In this document: in pieces, positions 13,110 to 26,224 of the stretch
Position numbering within the stretch: position 1 is the stretch's first letter
How the letters are laid out: each line of letters opens with the position of its first letter
Source of the DNA: Apis mellifera
Lineage: Eukaryota > Arthropoda > Insecta > Hymenoptera > Apidae
NCBI RefSeq assembly: GCF_003254395.2
Contig: NC_037652.1
Coordinates: 4,179,001-4,243,000 of the forward strand
Length of the DNA: 64,000 bases
Direction: 5' to 3'
Notes under the pieces: model-generated
Seen by the model: the letters and a program-made list of their open reading frames with translations, nothing else
The model's database searches: none
What the model was told of the DNA's origin: nothing
Translations under genes and position numbers: made by a program

Positions 13110-14660
13110 CTTGTCTCGAAATTTAGGGAGCCACTTACGAAATCCAAACTTGATTGTTCGAACGACGGGAGAGGAACATCACTACGTTAAACCACCCCCC
13201 TATCTCGTAGAAAGGATCGGCCAGATCCTGGTATCGCAGAGTCGACATTTCCCCTCCTTGGACGTTCAAATTCCACCTCCTTATTCCACTTATTACGTAA
13301 CACGTTCGACGAACTCGTCGAATCACTTTATCCTCCTCGACTTCCCTTTCCCCCTCCCCATCAGAAACTTACCCCCCACTATCAGCAGCAGGTGGAACAG
13401 AGCACGTCGCACTTTCCCGCACTTCCGTCGAACGTCTTTATCCATGGTTCCAAGGATCCCCGACGTGGAGAAGAGAGATCCTTCGATCCCGCCGCCGATC
13501 ATCCGACGATCCTCGCGCACCTCCTCCTTCCTTCGCACGACAACAACGTGGCGGCGAAGGTCAAGGGGCCGGTGCCGCGTGCGACATCTGACACCCCCTT
13601 GCGGCGCCGGTTTGCTCTGGCAACCGATCGGTTTGCTCGTTGAATTAATCGATTCTTCCACGTTCTCCACTTCCCGTATTGCACGACAATTACAATATTT
13701 CGGAATCCTTCGCACAAGAAAGGGCGCGAGAAAAAGGGGGAGAGAAGAAAAAAGAAAGAAAGAGAGAAAGAAAGAAGAAGGAGAGACACAGAGAAGCAGG
13801 CGAATCCTCCGGAGCCGGGGGGGGAGGGGAGGCGCGCGCGCTCCCGTAACGTCGCGTTCTACGCCGCGTTCGCAACGCCACGCGGACGCGACAGTTCCTC
13901 ACTTGCAACTGACGAGGGATGCTGCACGAAGAGTTTGCGCCAGCCTCGCGCCCGCGCACAGAATCCTTACTCCCCTGCGCGCTCCTGGCACCCTCGGTCA
14001 GTTAGTCACCCTTCTTCCCTCTCTCTGTCTAGTTTACAGTGGAAGGGCCCGTTTCCTCTTTCATCCCTCGTCCGTCTTGCCACTCGCGCTATTCGCCCTC
14101 CTCGTCGCTCTCGATAACAACACGCGGCGATTCTTTCTCTCTCTCTCTCGTTCCTTCGATCGTGTTTCCTTCTCGCTTGACCGAGTTCGTCTCTCTGTGT
14201 TTCTCGAGACTCTTCCTCGACACGGAGGGAGAGGAGCAGTTCGTCTCTTCTCGGTTCGTTTTCACCCCTCTTTTCCGCCGCGGTTCCTTAGTTAGTCGAT
14301 CCCCTCCCCTACCATCCCCTTTCGCCGGCTGTATATCTCAAACACTAAAGAGTTTCTTAGGAAATTGAATTGAATCCACCCATCCCGCTTGTTATTTCTC
14401 TTCTTGTCCCCTCCTCCATCTCCTTGTTGTACGCCCGTCGTGTCCTCTCGTCGTTCCCCTTCCTTCCTTCCTTCCTTTCCTTTCGTCTTCGTCCTCTCTC
14501 GGCCACGTGCCTCCCGGCAACCTCCTCCGCAGTTTCGGGGTAGTTTCGTTTCCCTTTAACCGACGAGGCATCGCCACCTTCGCGCCGACCAAGCCTTCTC
14601 CTCCCTCCCCCCCCGATTGTCTGCGCCCGTTAAGCGGCAATTTATATGTTAACAGGGACG
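13110..14660. promoter_or_regulatory. GC/CpG-rich block, possible promoter and 5' untranslated region
   Basis: This is the most GC- and CpG-dense part of the window, especially about 13540-13640 and 13800-14000. It carries an insect initiator-like TCAGTT at 13998-14003 within a pyrimidine-rich run that continues for several hundred bases, as in long insect 5' untranslated regions. A frame of nearly 400 codons crosses it on the plus strand, but its product is mostly Arg, Ser, Pro and Leu, and the minus strand is also open, so composition explains it. A donor-like GTAAGT on the minus strand lies at about 13369-13374. The promoter assignment is inference. Confidence 0.3.
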
Positions 14661-17600
14661 AATCGGTCGAGAGTCATGCATACGTTTATGGGGTGAGGGG
14701 TTGTTGCTGCCTTCGGTCAAAGGCCATCGATTCGCGATTTTTCGTCGAAAGATTTGGCCAAGGATCGAGATCGGTTTAGAAACAGATTCTGTGAAATGTT
14801 TGGGGGTGATGGTAGTAGTTGAATGGTTGGAGAGATTTAATTGAAAATTGTTCTTTAATTGAAAACGTGAGTTCTTCTTGAGAACGAAGTTTTGAAAAAG
14901 AAGAAAAAGGAAAAGAAATCGCGTTTAAATAATAATAGACGATAGACGAAATAAGCTGATCTTCTCTACTTGATCTACTGATTCATTCAACCAAATTCGC
15001 TTAATGTAAACGCGGCTTTAGTCGGGTTCGACGATCAAACTGTCTGCCCGATATCGATCTATCCCCGTAAGCTCCTCTTGCATCCCTTTTGGGGGATGTT
15101 ATCGGTTACATGGAAATTCGGGCAAATAGTTGTAAGGAAAGAGATTCGAGGGAGGTCAAATTTCCTTTTTTTAACGTGGTTTTCTTAAATTGTGCAAATT
15201 GTGTTTCCCTTCCGGGAATCGATGATGATAATTTAGTAGAATTTTTGATCTTCCTTTTTTGGGAATCATTTGTTAATCTTCGAAAAATTAAGAGAAAGAA
15301 ATTTTACAAATCCGATTTTCGTATGGAATCATCGAGGATGAAAAGATCAAATATGCAGCTTTTGCAACAATATTTTTCAATATTTTTCGAACGAGGTGAC
15401 GCGATAAAATGAATATTAATCGTTGAATCGGAAAATAAAAAAATTTTTATTCCATTTCTCACGCTGACAATTTTACTGAAAAAAATATTATATAAATATA
15501 ATCTTTCCTTCCTTCGTTGAAAAAAAAAAAGAAAGAGAGAAACAGAAGAATTCGAAAATCGGGGATTTCGTTCGATCATACGAGCGGAAGTGAAATTACA
15601 GGGCGTGTTGCGAGGCGTGTAGCAAAGCGTGGCGCGACACGCTCGTGGATCAAAGCCGAATCGACGCGAGAAAGCCAAATAGACGCGAGCATTAGCAGCG
15701 GCGTCTCCGCTGTTCAAATCGCACCTTGACACGTGTCCTCGGCTCATAGATTTCCCGGTTACATCGTCCTCCATCTTATCGAATTGCGTCGCACGTGTGA
15801 CGTGTATAATCCCTTTGAAAAATTCATCGCTCGATAATAAATAATAAATTTCATTATCGATGCTGTGCAATAGTTTACACGAGAACCGTAATAATATAAA
15901 GTTTCCAGTTACGTTGAGGTAACGAGTTTTTGGAAGCGGAGGCTTAGTTTGGAAACAGTATTGCGGTTGATAAAATTCAATATTGTTAAAACTTTGTTTA
16001 ATGAGAGCACAATAGATGCTGTAGGTTGATGGGTTAATTGGAGAATGATAGAAAATTGAATTTTCTTCCTTTTTCCTTCTCTTTTTGATTATCATCTTAT
16101 ATAAAGAATTATTGTAAACTTTGATTTGATTGAACGTAAATTCTACAAGAACTTAACTTTCGCTTGGAGAGAGGTAAAAATATCTTCTAAATCGTTCATT
16201 CATTAACCGTCCTCTAATTATCAAAACAGGAACCAATTTGCTAATCAACATCATTTACAGTAAAAACGTAACAGGCCCTTCCGATACCCCGCGCAAAGCT
16301 AATTAGCTTGATAACAGGATGCTCGCGTGGAAGGGTAGCAAGAATCGAAGAGGCAGAGGGTGGAGGATCGCCGTAACAGCCCCCTCGAATTACGCTTATA
16401 ATCGGCGAATGCTGGCCCGAATCGAGTCTCAAGCATTAACCCCACGATGGCTTAATAATCCTCAACTTTTAAATACTCGTACTTCTCAATTATTTCAATG
16501 CAAAGATTTCTAATCTATCGAAAGTTTCACGACCAGATTGCAGACTTTTCTTCAAAGAATTTAAACTTATTCCTCAAGCACAGACTGTTTCTCACTATTC
16601 TTTTCTTGTAAAATTTTTTTGAGATTCAATAATCTGTTTGATAAATAATGAACGTGAAAATATCTCAAAATAAAAGCTATCCTATACGTTATAATTAAAA
16701 GACTACGAATATTTTATTCAATCATTGCGCCAAAAATAGTTTCACGAGTGAATGAACAAAAAGAGAAAGTGATCCTTTTCGAAAAAAAAGAAATTGGAAT
16801 ATCAGAAATGAAGGAAGACCTGTATCATCCCCTTCGATTCGATTCGCAATATCGAAATTAGAAATTTGAGGTTATGGACGTCGATGATAAAAAAAAAAAA
16901 AGATCGTCTGGAATAATATGGGGAGGGAATAGATGGAAGGATTATCAAGACCACGAGAAGCATTAGCAGACCGAAGCGTGCAGAATGGAGAGCGCCGTGG
17001 TGGAAAGGGTTCGGTGAAACGCAATTTAATGCAATTTCTCGTTTAGTCAGAACTTTTAAAGTTGTTAGCGGCAAGTTGAGTGGCCCTTTCTCGTTTCCGT
17101 GATGTACGCACACGCGTTCCCTGTGTGTGCAACCTCGCGAACCGCTCTATTGTTCCCCCCCCCTCCACGTGGTTCCAGGTTAAACTTTCCGAGGTTTAAT
17201 TCGAACGGTGTGCGATTTTCTTTTCTCGATTCGACTTTTTTTTTTTTTTTTTATTTTACGAAATATAATACCGCGGAATCACATCGTCGTTACACGAAAG
17301 AAATTTCACTAGCGCCATGATTAATGTTTGAACAACACTTGACTCATCGTTCGAATTAATTTGTATCGATGTTCGTATATAAGTTTTATTAAATTATTCG
17401 TGCAAGAAATGCACATTTATCTGTTACGAATAATCGATGGAAAAAGAGTTCGCAGTTTTAAAGGAGATCTAAAAATAAGCTTATGATGGAAAAATGGTGG
17501 AATTATTCTATTCTATTTCTCTGCAATTTCGTTTAATTACGACGCAAATTATTAAAATATATATTTTAACGCGTAATACGTTTCATGTAATGATTCAAAT

Positions 17601-18323
17601 CCAAATCCAACGAAACTAATTCCATCGAATAATGTTTATATTTAGATTTATCAAAGTTGAAACAATCTCGGAATTCTTCTCGCGAGTTCCGTTTTAGTTT
17701 TAAAACAAGGCTTTGCGAGAGAGAGTCGAAGATGTCTTAGGAGGTCTTTTAAGATTGAATCGAGGCGTTCCGTGGCGTGCAGAAGCTTGAAATTCTTTCG
17801 TTGAAACCCGCGGAGGAAACTTCCGGCGATGGCGTGCTTCCGTGCCGGGTAAATGAGACTAAACCGTCATTCGAAAAAGAGGAGGAAAAAAGAGAAACGA
17901 AAATAAAGAAAAGAATAATTCACTTTGCTGCAGTCGAGAGGTTAAGAGTTGCGAGTTTAGATTCATTATGAAGTTTCACGACTTAAATGAGACAGTTGCC
18001 GCGGCAGAAAGCTGCTTAAGGAAGTTAATTCGGAAACTTTTTTGTCGCTTCCGCCGAATGAATGAACGAACGCGATTCACGAAAATTCCTACGAATCGTA
18101 CGAACCCTCTCCAATTCCAATTAATCCAATTTTCTCCTTTCTAACAGATCTTGAAAAAACAAATTTTTGAATATAAAGTATAAATAATTATAAAGTAATT
18201 ATAAAGTAATATTTATAAAGTATAAATAATGTGTTAATTTCGATGTAGAGTCTGAAGAAATTACCAAAAAATTAATAAATATTTTGAACACTGTGACGAT
18301 GAACGGCCATGTTTTATTATTAG
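14661..18323. other. Non-coding stretch with no supported gene
   Basis: AT-rich sequence with islands of moderate GC at about 15590-15800, 16950-17200 and 17760-17850. Those islands look like conserved non-coding or intronic sequence but have no usable splice-bounded frame. A poly-T run lies near 17240. Confidence 0.5.
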
Positions 18324-19110
18324 TAGTAAAATATTTTGACGAATATTGCAGTTTATCAATTTGTCTCGAATTATATTTTTATTCTTTCTTGAATTTCATT
18401 CTCTTCTAAGAAATCGTCGCCTCCGTTTGATTTTCCAAGAATTAAATGCAAGGAACAAGGATGGATTAGTAGTAAAATATTCTGACGAATATTGCAGTTT
18501 ATCAATTTGTCTCGAATTTTACTCTTTCTTGAATTTCATTCCCTTCTAAATTTCGACAAATCGATTGGCTTTCCAAAACCACCCCTTCTAAGAAATCGTC
18601 GCCTCCGTTTGATTTTCCAAGAATTAAATGCAAAGAACAAGGATGGATTAGTAGTAAAATATTTTGACGAATATTGCAGTTTATCAATTTGTCTCGAATT
18701 TTACTCTTTCTTGAATTTCATTTCTTTCCAAAACCATCCCTTTTAAGAAATCGTCGCCTCCGTTTGATTTTCCAAGAATTAAATGCAAGGAACAAGGATG
18801 GATTAATAGTAAAATATTCTGACGAATATTGCAGTTTATCAATTTGTTTCGAATTTTACTCTATCTTGAATTTCATTTTTTTCCAAAACCATCCCTTCTA
18901 AAAAATCGTCGCCTCCGTTTGATTTTCCAAGAATTAAATGCAAGGAACAAGGATGGATTAGTAGTAAAATATTCTGACGAATATTGCAGTTTATTAATTT
19001 GTTTCGAATTTTACTCTTTCTTGAATTTCATTTCTTTCCAAAACTATCCTTCCTAACCTTCTAAGAAATCGTCGCCTCCTTGATTTTCCAAGGAATAAGG
19101 ATGGATTAAA
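18324..19110. repeat. Minisatellite array, about 146-182 bp period, five units
   Basis: The marker GCAGTTTATYAATTTG recurs at 18348, 18494, 18676, 18831 and 18986, giving periods of 146, 182, 155 and 155. Units also share AAATCGTCGCCTCCGTTTG and AACAAGGATGGATTA. The second unit has an extra segment containing TTTCGACAAATCGATTGG, and the last unit is degraded. The repeated short frames are a by-product of the array. Confidence 0.95.
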
Positions 19111-20857
19111 CAATATCTGTTTATATTCTTTTTTTCTTTTCTCTTTGAAAAATCGGGCCAAATCGATTATTCGAAGAAGAACAAAAGGTTGACGGTGAAA
19201 ACACCTTTCGAAAAGTACGATTTTCGACGATTTTCGTTCAAGCTTTGTCGCGAATCGATCCAAAAAAAGAAAAAACTAGCGAATCCTCACTGATTCCAAC
19301 GCCGGGTAAATTGAAACAACGCCGTTTATTCGTGATCCAAAGGTGGTGGAGCGTCAATCCCGCGGGAGATGTTACTCTTTGAGCGCGGTTTACATCCCCC
19401 TTCCTCCCTTCTTTCGACTTCTCACGCTTGGCTTTTTCACTTGGCCCGCAGATTAAGCTCGTACCAATTCGATTCGAGTTTGAAGGGAAAATATATATTC
19501 GACGATCGTTTACGTGTTTTTGGATACAGCTGTATAAAGTTTTGTAAATTTGTGGAATATAAACTTGAAATCTAGTTTAGATTTTAATTTATCAGAGAAA
19601 ATTGTGGAATATTCTGATTATTAAATGTAAACTTCTTGTATAGGCGATTTGAGGTCGATGATTCGATCAGATTAAAGAGGATAAATTTTTACCGCTACTT
19701 GAAGCGAAATGAAATATACTTTGCAACGAGATGATCGATTTTCATGATCGTAAAATGTTGAATGGAATATTTTTAAGAATCTCCAAATAACAAGATAAAA
19801 ATATATATATATATGTGAGAATAAATTTTTTTGAATATACAAACTGCAAATTATCAGATAGATCTATTAACACATTGTAAGGATATAGTAATTTCATCGA
19901 ATTTAAATTTCCATCTCTCTATTTATATTATGGTGTTGTTTGTTTACAACCTTGGCTCGTTTGTTTACTCTCGTTCCAGTTATGAACCAATTGTTTACGT
20001 TTCCCTCCATCGTGGTGGTTCGTTTACATTTTTCTCGTATTATTCATTATATTCTTCGTTCCTTTTGTTTATACTTTTCGGGCTATTTGCCGACGATAAT
20101 GTATTTACCCACGAATAATTCGAACGAGCTCGACGAACACCTTCGATAATCGAATACTTTTGTAATGCACAGAAAAAGTGTACCAAAAAGTGAATCGAAA
20201 ATTTTGATTGAAGCAACGTTATTTTTATTCAAAATATCTGTAAATGTCGCTTTACAAATTTCGACGAATAAATTGTTCTACGCGTCTCAACACTTTTGTT
20301 AAAAATCAAAATTCCTGGCTCAGATCAAGTGGCTCATTCTTTAAACGTACTTGCATTTTCCTCAAAGGGGGAAACGAAATTATATCGTAGATAAATGTAG
20401 TCAAACAGCGTAAGAATTCGGCGTATGAATTTTACTTGACGTTCAACGACGTCGAATAAACAGGCACGTCCCTTTAAAACCGGGTTATTGTGGCCGGTAA
20501 ACGTTCAATTACGTTCCTCGCGTTCGCTCTCTTCGACACTTCAATTCACTTTTATCCCTTTGTGAATACTAACAAAGGGTGCTTACGCCCACGTTTCACC
20601 CGTTCCCTTTGCACAACGTGGACGTTTCAACGTCCACGAATTCGACAAACAAACGAGTCGATCAGACAGAGGAGATAAATCCTCGCCTAGAGAAGATACC
20701 AATTGAAATATAACATATCGAATAATAATCCTTTTTCTCGATTCTCCCCTAAAATTTAATCTACGTAATTTTCTTCAAACAGGATTAAAATTTGTCCATC
20801 GATCAAGTTTCCTCCTTATAAAAAAAAAAAAACGCGAGCAAAATTCTCCATTTATTA
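19111..20857. other. Non-coding stretch with no supported gene
   Basis: AT-rich sequence with a TA run near 19800-19815 and a poly-A run just before the mariner insertion. Apart from the palindrome at 20617 I see no feature. Confidence 0.5.
20617..20638. repeat. Perfect 10-bp palindrome with 2-base spacer
   Basis: Arms CGTGGACGTT and AACGTCCACG surround TC. It may be a dimeric factor site or chance. No flanking element is visible. Confidence 0.7.
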
Positions 20858-21769
20858 TTGGGTTGGTAACTAAGTAATTGCGGATTTCAGTTGAAGTTAA
20901 TGACCTAATCAAAGCAATAATCGATTCGGATCGTCACAGTACAACTCGTGAGATTGCAGAGAAGCTTCATGTATCGCATACATGCATTGAAAACCACTTA
21001 AAACAACTTGGCTATGTTCAAAAACTCGATACATGGGTTCCTCACGAACTGAAAGAAAAGCATTTAACGCAACGCATTAACAGCTGCGATTTGCTAAAGA
21101 AACGTAATGAAAATGATCCGTTTTTAAAACGACCGATAACTGGCGATGAAAAATGGGTTATTTACAACAATATCAAGCGGAAAAGATGGTGGAGCAGGCC
21201 ACGTGAACCAGCTCGAACAACATCAAAAGCTGGTATTCATCGAAAGAAGGTTTGTTATCAGTTTGGTGGGATTACAAAGGAATTGTCTATTTTGAACTCT
21301 TACCACCCAACCGAACGATCAATTCTGTTGTCTACATTGAACAACTAACGAAATTAAACAATGCGGTTGAAGAAAAGCGGCCCGAATTGACAAATCGAAA
21401 AGGTGTTGTATTCCATCATGACGATGCAAGGCCACACACATCTTTGGTCACTCGGCAAAAATTATTGGAGCTTGGTTGGGATGTTTTGCCACATCCACCA
21501 TATAGTCCTGACCTTGCACCATCCGATTACTTTTTGTTTCGATCTTTACAAAACTCCTCGAATGGTAAAAATTTCAATAATGATGATGATATCGAATCGT
21601 ACCTGATTCAGTTTTTTGCTAATAAAAACCACAAGTTTTATGAACGTGGGATTATGATGCTGATTGATCAAAATGGGCAACACATTACAGAATAAAGTTA
21701 TTTAGTTCCATGAAAAAATTGTCTTTGATTTTCTAAAAAAAATCCGCAATTACTTAGTTGCCAACCCAA
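20858..21769 (+). mobile_element. Internally deleted mariner transposon (912 bp) with intact ends
   Basis: The element is bounded by terminal inverted repeats that start TTGGGTTGGYAACTAAGTAA and continue TTGCGGATTT. They match at 29 of 30 positions, with one T/C difference. A TA dinucleotide lies immediately outside each end (20856-20857 and 21770-21771), the expected mariner target duplication. Full-length mariners are about 1.3 kb. Here the 5' untranslated region and the first part of the transposase gene are missing, so the left repeat runs almost directly into mid-protein sequence. The ends look young enough that a transposase acting in trans might recognise them, which is inference. Confidence 0.93.
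20881..21695 (+). pseudogene. Mariner transposase pseudogene (5' deleted, one frameshift)
   Basis: The transposase cuts and pastes mariner DNA using a DDD catalytic triad. The visible product starts inside the second helix-turn-helix region (IIDSDRHSTTREIAEKLHVS), continues through the linker motif WVPHEL, and has TGDEKW with the first catalytic Asp at codon 21145-21147. One base appears lost in a T run at 21251-21253, which shifts the frame. The rest continues in the next frame with VWWD, HHDDARPH (second Asp, 21420-21422) and HPPYSPDLAPSDY (third Asp, 21525-21527). The last two Asp residues are separated by 34 residues, the mariner DD34D spacing. The stop is at 21693-21695. Roughly the first 80-100 residues, including the first helix-turn-helix, are absent, so it cannot encode an active enzyme. 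Confidence 0.93.
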
Positions 21770-24026
21770 TAATTTCAACAATTGAAACAAAATATACTTG
21801 TAAATTGTTAAAATATTCGCATGCAATAAATTCCTCCTCCGCGCGCATTCACCGTAAATGATATAATCAGCTTAACTTTTCCATTCCTCAAACACGATCC
21901 GTTCGTTCGTTACGATTCACGTCGCGGAGCTCGTCTAATAGCGCGAGACGTTTGTCACGTGCCGATGATTTCCATCCGCGATATTATATATACACTTGAG
22001 GGGGGTGACTTTGTATTCTATTTCCTCGTTTCCATTAACGGGGGAAAATGGGCCGGGGAGGGGGGAGAAAAACCGTTGTTGTTTGAAACAACGTGAGAAA
22101 AAAAAAAAAAAGAACGAAAGGAAAACGAGAGCGGCATGTCAAGTTGGACAGCCCTTTAAATCGAATTTAACGATCAAATTGCTCTTTGCTCCGCCCCCCA
22201 CCCCTCAACCCCGGCCGGCTGATATTGTTAATTACTTGTTTGTCACGATGCCCGTCGTTAAACAGACGCGACGGCAAATTGCACGTGACATCTACGTAAT
22301 TCTAAACGTACACACGCCGGGGCTGGAAAAAATAGCGGGGCTTTGTCACGATCTGGGGGAGGGGTTGGTCGATCGAGAAATTTGACAATTTATTTTATCA
22401 AGTTTAGAAATTTTAGAAATTTTCTATCGTCTCTATAGAGACACTTGAAAATTGTCGCGTTATAATCGGTGCTTTTTCATGTAACATATTCGCCACGAAT
22501 TTCGAAATTCTTCGATACGATAAATCGATTCTATATAAAACAGAATTTGGAGGATAACGGTTTACTCTCGCGGTAAAAACGAGCCTCGATAAACTGGAAT
22601 TCGAGACACCTGTCCATTCCAAATTTCTCGATTGTTCGACATACGCGTTTCAACGTTTCTGTTGCGCTCGATATTCGCGAATTTCTTCATTGGCAGCCAG
22701 AAGACATTAAAGAGATGTGCTAAATAGTAACAGATTCTGCAATGATGCAGAATCATCGAGGCTATTTTTATTGAAAGAGATATCGAAGGAACTATCTTCT
22801 GGACTCGTTTCTTTTTTTAAATTGATTTCGTTTCGATATTTGATGGAGAAGAATGGAGTTAAATTATCCAGATTTCGAGAAAATTGCTTCTTGTAGAGAA
22901 TTTTTGAAAAATTCGATAGAGATTGCATAATCAAGTCGATAGCTTCTTACGGCGCGAGAGTAGAATTATTGTTACTGGAAATAGAACGGAACAGTTGGTC
23001 TTTTCTCTCTGTCTTTTGTTGAAAACGGTTCCTGGAACCGAATAGGGCGGCTGAATTTTTGAAAGCGTCTTTATTCGACCAGGATTTCCAGCTGATCGCG
23101 TACCCCGGAGTACCCTCATCTTTTTCGTTGATCGATTCGTCAGTTGATATTCTCTCTTACAGAGAATTTGATGAAAATCTCGGACCATCCATTCAATTCC
23201 CTTCTAATTTGTCGGTAATACGGTGGCAAATTAAATTTTGTCAATTGTTTTCTCGTTTCTGATCCGTTTTATACCCGTGAAAGCGCTATTAATGCTTGCG
23301 CAAAGCTTTTTGTCAATTATAAATTGCAACTAGCTCGAAGGCTTAAATTTAACGGGAAACAAATATCGTTTGACGTTACGCTCGATACTATTCGGATCCA
23401 AACCGTTCACGTTATCGATCACGTATAGAATATATTTCGAAATTAAATTTTATTTCCTCTCACTTTCTTCGTTACCTTCAATTGTTAAAAAAATATAATT
23501 ATAGGAGACTTGAATTATCCATTTTCTACAAAAATCGAAGAACACGATTGGAAAGAATGATTGTAGAGAGAAAAAGAAATTGGAAATTTGAAAAAGTGGA
23601 GGATTAAAATGGATGGACAATTCAAATTCGTATTCATTTCTTTTCTTTCTTTTTTTCTTTCGATATAGTTCAGGGTTACGTAGATTTCGTTGTTTTATTC
23701 CCATCCGGCGCTCGCGGGAAACATTTATATTCCGCACGTTTCGCTCGTTCTCTGTGTATCAATCGGTTTCACATAACAAGCTCGACTTATTGATTGCACG
23801 AATGTCCACCCCCTTCCTCCTCCTCCTCGTCCCCGTTAATTCATCGTTATAAATGCACCGTGATTTTCATCGAACGAAGTTAATAACATTGTCGAGAGGA
23901 ATTGCACGAGAGGAAAAGAATATTGGAAATTTCTAATATAATATATATATTATTCGATCTAAAAATTCATCGAACCCTTTCAATATCCTTTCGAGAGCTG
24001 GAAAGAATGGAATCGAGACTGTTTCC
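21770..24026. other. Non-coding stretch with no supported gene
   Basis: Contains a G-rich patch near 22040-22070, an A run near 22098, and mixed AT-rich sequence. One frame at 23059-23262 has a protein-like composition but no ATG start or convincing splice context. Confidence 0.45.
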
Positions 24027-24805
24027 TCGTCGATGAATGACCATAATACTTCAAACAACCCTTTTTAACCCTCGATAATGCTCCCCACTTTTCCTCAACT
24101 TCTCGAAAAAGATATCTTAAATCATAACACTTTTGTATCAAATTCTCCACTGTCGAATAGGGAAAAGAAAAAAAATTATCATCCGTTAAAAAAATTATAT
24201 ATTTTAGGTAAAATAATAATTTAGTCCTCCCCACTTTTCTTGAACTTCTCAAAAAAGATATCTTACATCATAATTTATATCAAATTTTCCACTGTCGAAT
24301 AGAGAAAAGAAAAAAATTATTACCCATTCCAAAATTATATACTTTAGGTAGAATAATAATACTTCAAACAACCCTTTTTAATCCTTTTTAACCCTCGATA
24401 GTTCTCTCCACTTTTCCTCCATTGTTGAATAGGAAAAAGAAAAAAAATATTACGCCCGTTCCAAAATTATATACTTTAGGTAAAATAATAATACTTCAAA
24501 CAACCCTTTTTAACCCTTTCGTCGACAGTCTTCTCCACTTTTCCTCAACTTCTCGAAAAAGATATCTTAAATCATAACACTTTTGTATCAAATTCTCCAC
24601 TGTCGAATAGGGAAAAGAAAAAAAATTATTACCCGTTCCAAAATTATATATTTTAGGTAAAATAATAATTTAGTCCTCCCCACTTTTCCTGAACTTCTCG
24701 AAAAAAATCTTACATCACAACACTTTTGTATCAAATTCTCCATTATCGAATAGGGAAAAGAAAAAAATTATTACCCGTTCCAAAATTATATACTTTAGCT
24801 AGAAC
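24027..24805. repeat. Minisatellite array, about 130-180 bp period, five units
   Basis: The marker AAATTATATAYTTTAG recurs near 24192, 24332, 24464, 24642 and 24782, with TCGAATAGGGAAAAGAAAAA and TTCTCGAAAAAGATATCTTA between markers. Units vary by internal deletions of 10-50 bases. There is no coding signal. Confidence 0.92.
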
Positions 24806-26224
24806 CTTTTCCTTGACAAAAGTTGCTTGTATAAATTAACGAAATAAAATATTCCTCTCTTAAAAATCGGATCGATCCAACCGAATCCGAAGCCGAAGAT
24901 AAACCTGTTCGAAACGGCCAAATTTAATCTCGAACGTAATTCATTCCTCCCCCTCACGCCACGAGATCAAGAAGAGAAACCCTCTTCCCGAAAGAGATCT
25001 GGGGTATCCTGGGTGGCGCCAGCTCTTTTCGGGGATATTAAGAAGAAGGAAGAGGCTCGCGACCTCAACCCTTCAAACGGTCGATCCGGGCAGAATTTAT
25101 GCGCGACCTCGCGACGAGATTGTCCCTCCCCTTCAACCCCCCTTTCTCCCCTCTCCTTGGAGAAACCCAATGTGTGTACGTGTACGATGTTATTGTATTA
25201 CTGTTCTCGGAGGGATATCTCTGTCTCTGAATCTCGTCTGGACATCCACGTCATGCTGCGATGTCAGCATGGTCGGGTTTGGTTGGGTTCTTCGTTGAAA
25301 TGCAGCTGGATTCCTCTCTCTCTCTCTCTCTCTCTCTGGAGAATGCTCAGGGTTGCAGAGGATGTTTGATGGTTTTATGGGAGAGGAGATCTGGTCTGGT
25401 GGGGTTGGTTAGAGGGAGAGGAGGAGGGAGGAGGTGTGGTTTCGAGGCGAGGCTACACGAAGGGTGTGATGGATGCGTGCTTTCGAGAGGAAGTCGTTTT
25501 GATTGTCCAAATTTGCCTCCAATGGGAATGTAAATAAAAAATTTCGGGGAAATCGTTCGATTCCTTCCTCCTCCGGAAAATTTTCAGAGATTAAGATAGA
25601 ATTTTTTTGGAAATCTTTCCTGTTCAAAAATGCGAATAATTCTGTGGAAGAATTCTGTGGTTCGGATCGTTGAAATTCTCGGGGGTTGGTTCTTCGAGGA
25701 TTCGTGAATTGAGAGAGATGCGATGATTGGTAAGATACGCGTGATGGAAGAATTTCGAATTTTCCGATCGAACCGTGAGAGGAATTGCAGAGTAATATTA
25801 ATGGAGAATTAACGAGAATAGATTAAAATTAGATAAAAATAGATGGATCTCTTCTGAAGAGGGGAAACGAAATCTTAACGAATTTTGAAACGGGATAAGG
25901 TAAATGTTTGAGTTTACGTTTTCGAGGGTCTCTTGCCAGTTACTTAGCGTCGAATTAGATCCAAGTTTAGGCGTAAGTTAAAGATGGGCCAACGGTGGGT
26001 GGCACGATTTCCATTTAAGTTAGGCTGAGGTTAGCTTTACTTCGAGTGTCGGGTAGATACGAGTTATTCCGTGAATGGTTAAGCTTGGATCGCGTGCAAA
26101 CTAAGTCTAACTTGAATGGGCGTTAGGCTTCAATCGCATATCCGACACAAATTAAGGAAATACATAGGGTTGGATCAAACTGTTCCTCCAAATCTTGGAT
26201 TATCCCATAGAGATGTGATACAAA
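24806..26224. other. Non-coding stretch with no supported gene
   Basis: A GC-richer patch at about 24960-25480 includes a CT run at 25313-25338 and a G-rich run on the same strand. No splice-bounded frame is convincing. The remainder is AT-rich. Confidence 0.5.

Noticed and set aside
13111..14295. 394-codon plus-strand open frame
   Set aside because: It lies in a GC- and pyrimidine-rich block, is dominated by Arg, Ser, Pro and Leu, overlaps long open frames on the other strand, and has no domain or splice logic.
23059..23262. Protein-like frame reading SLFDQDFQLIAYPGVPSS
   Set aside because: It has no ATG, no convincing acceptor or donor, and an equally long open frame on the other strand. 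Kept only as a weak possibility.
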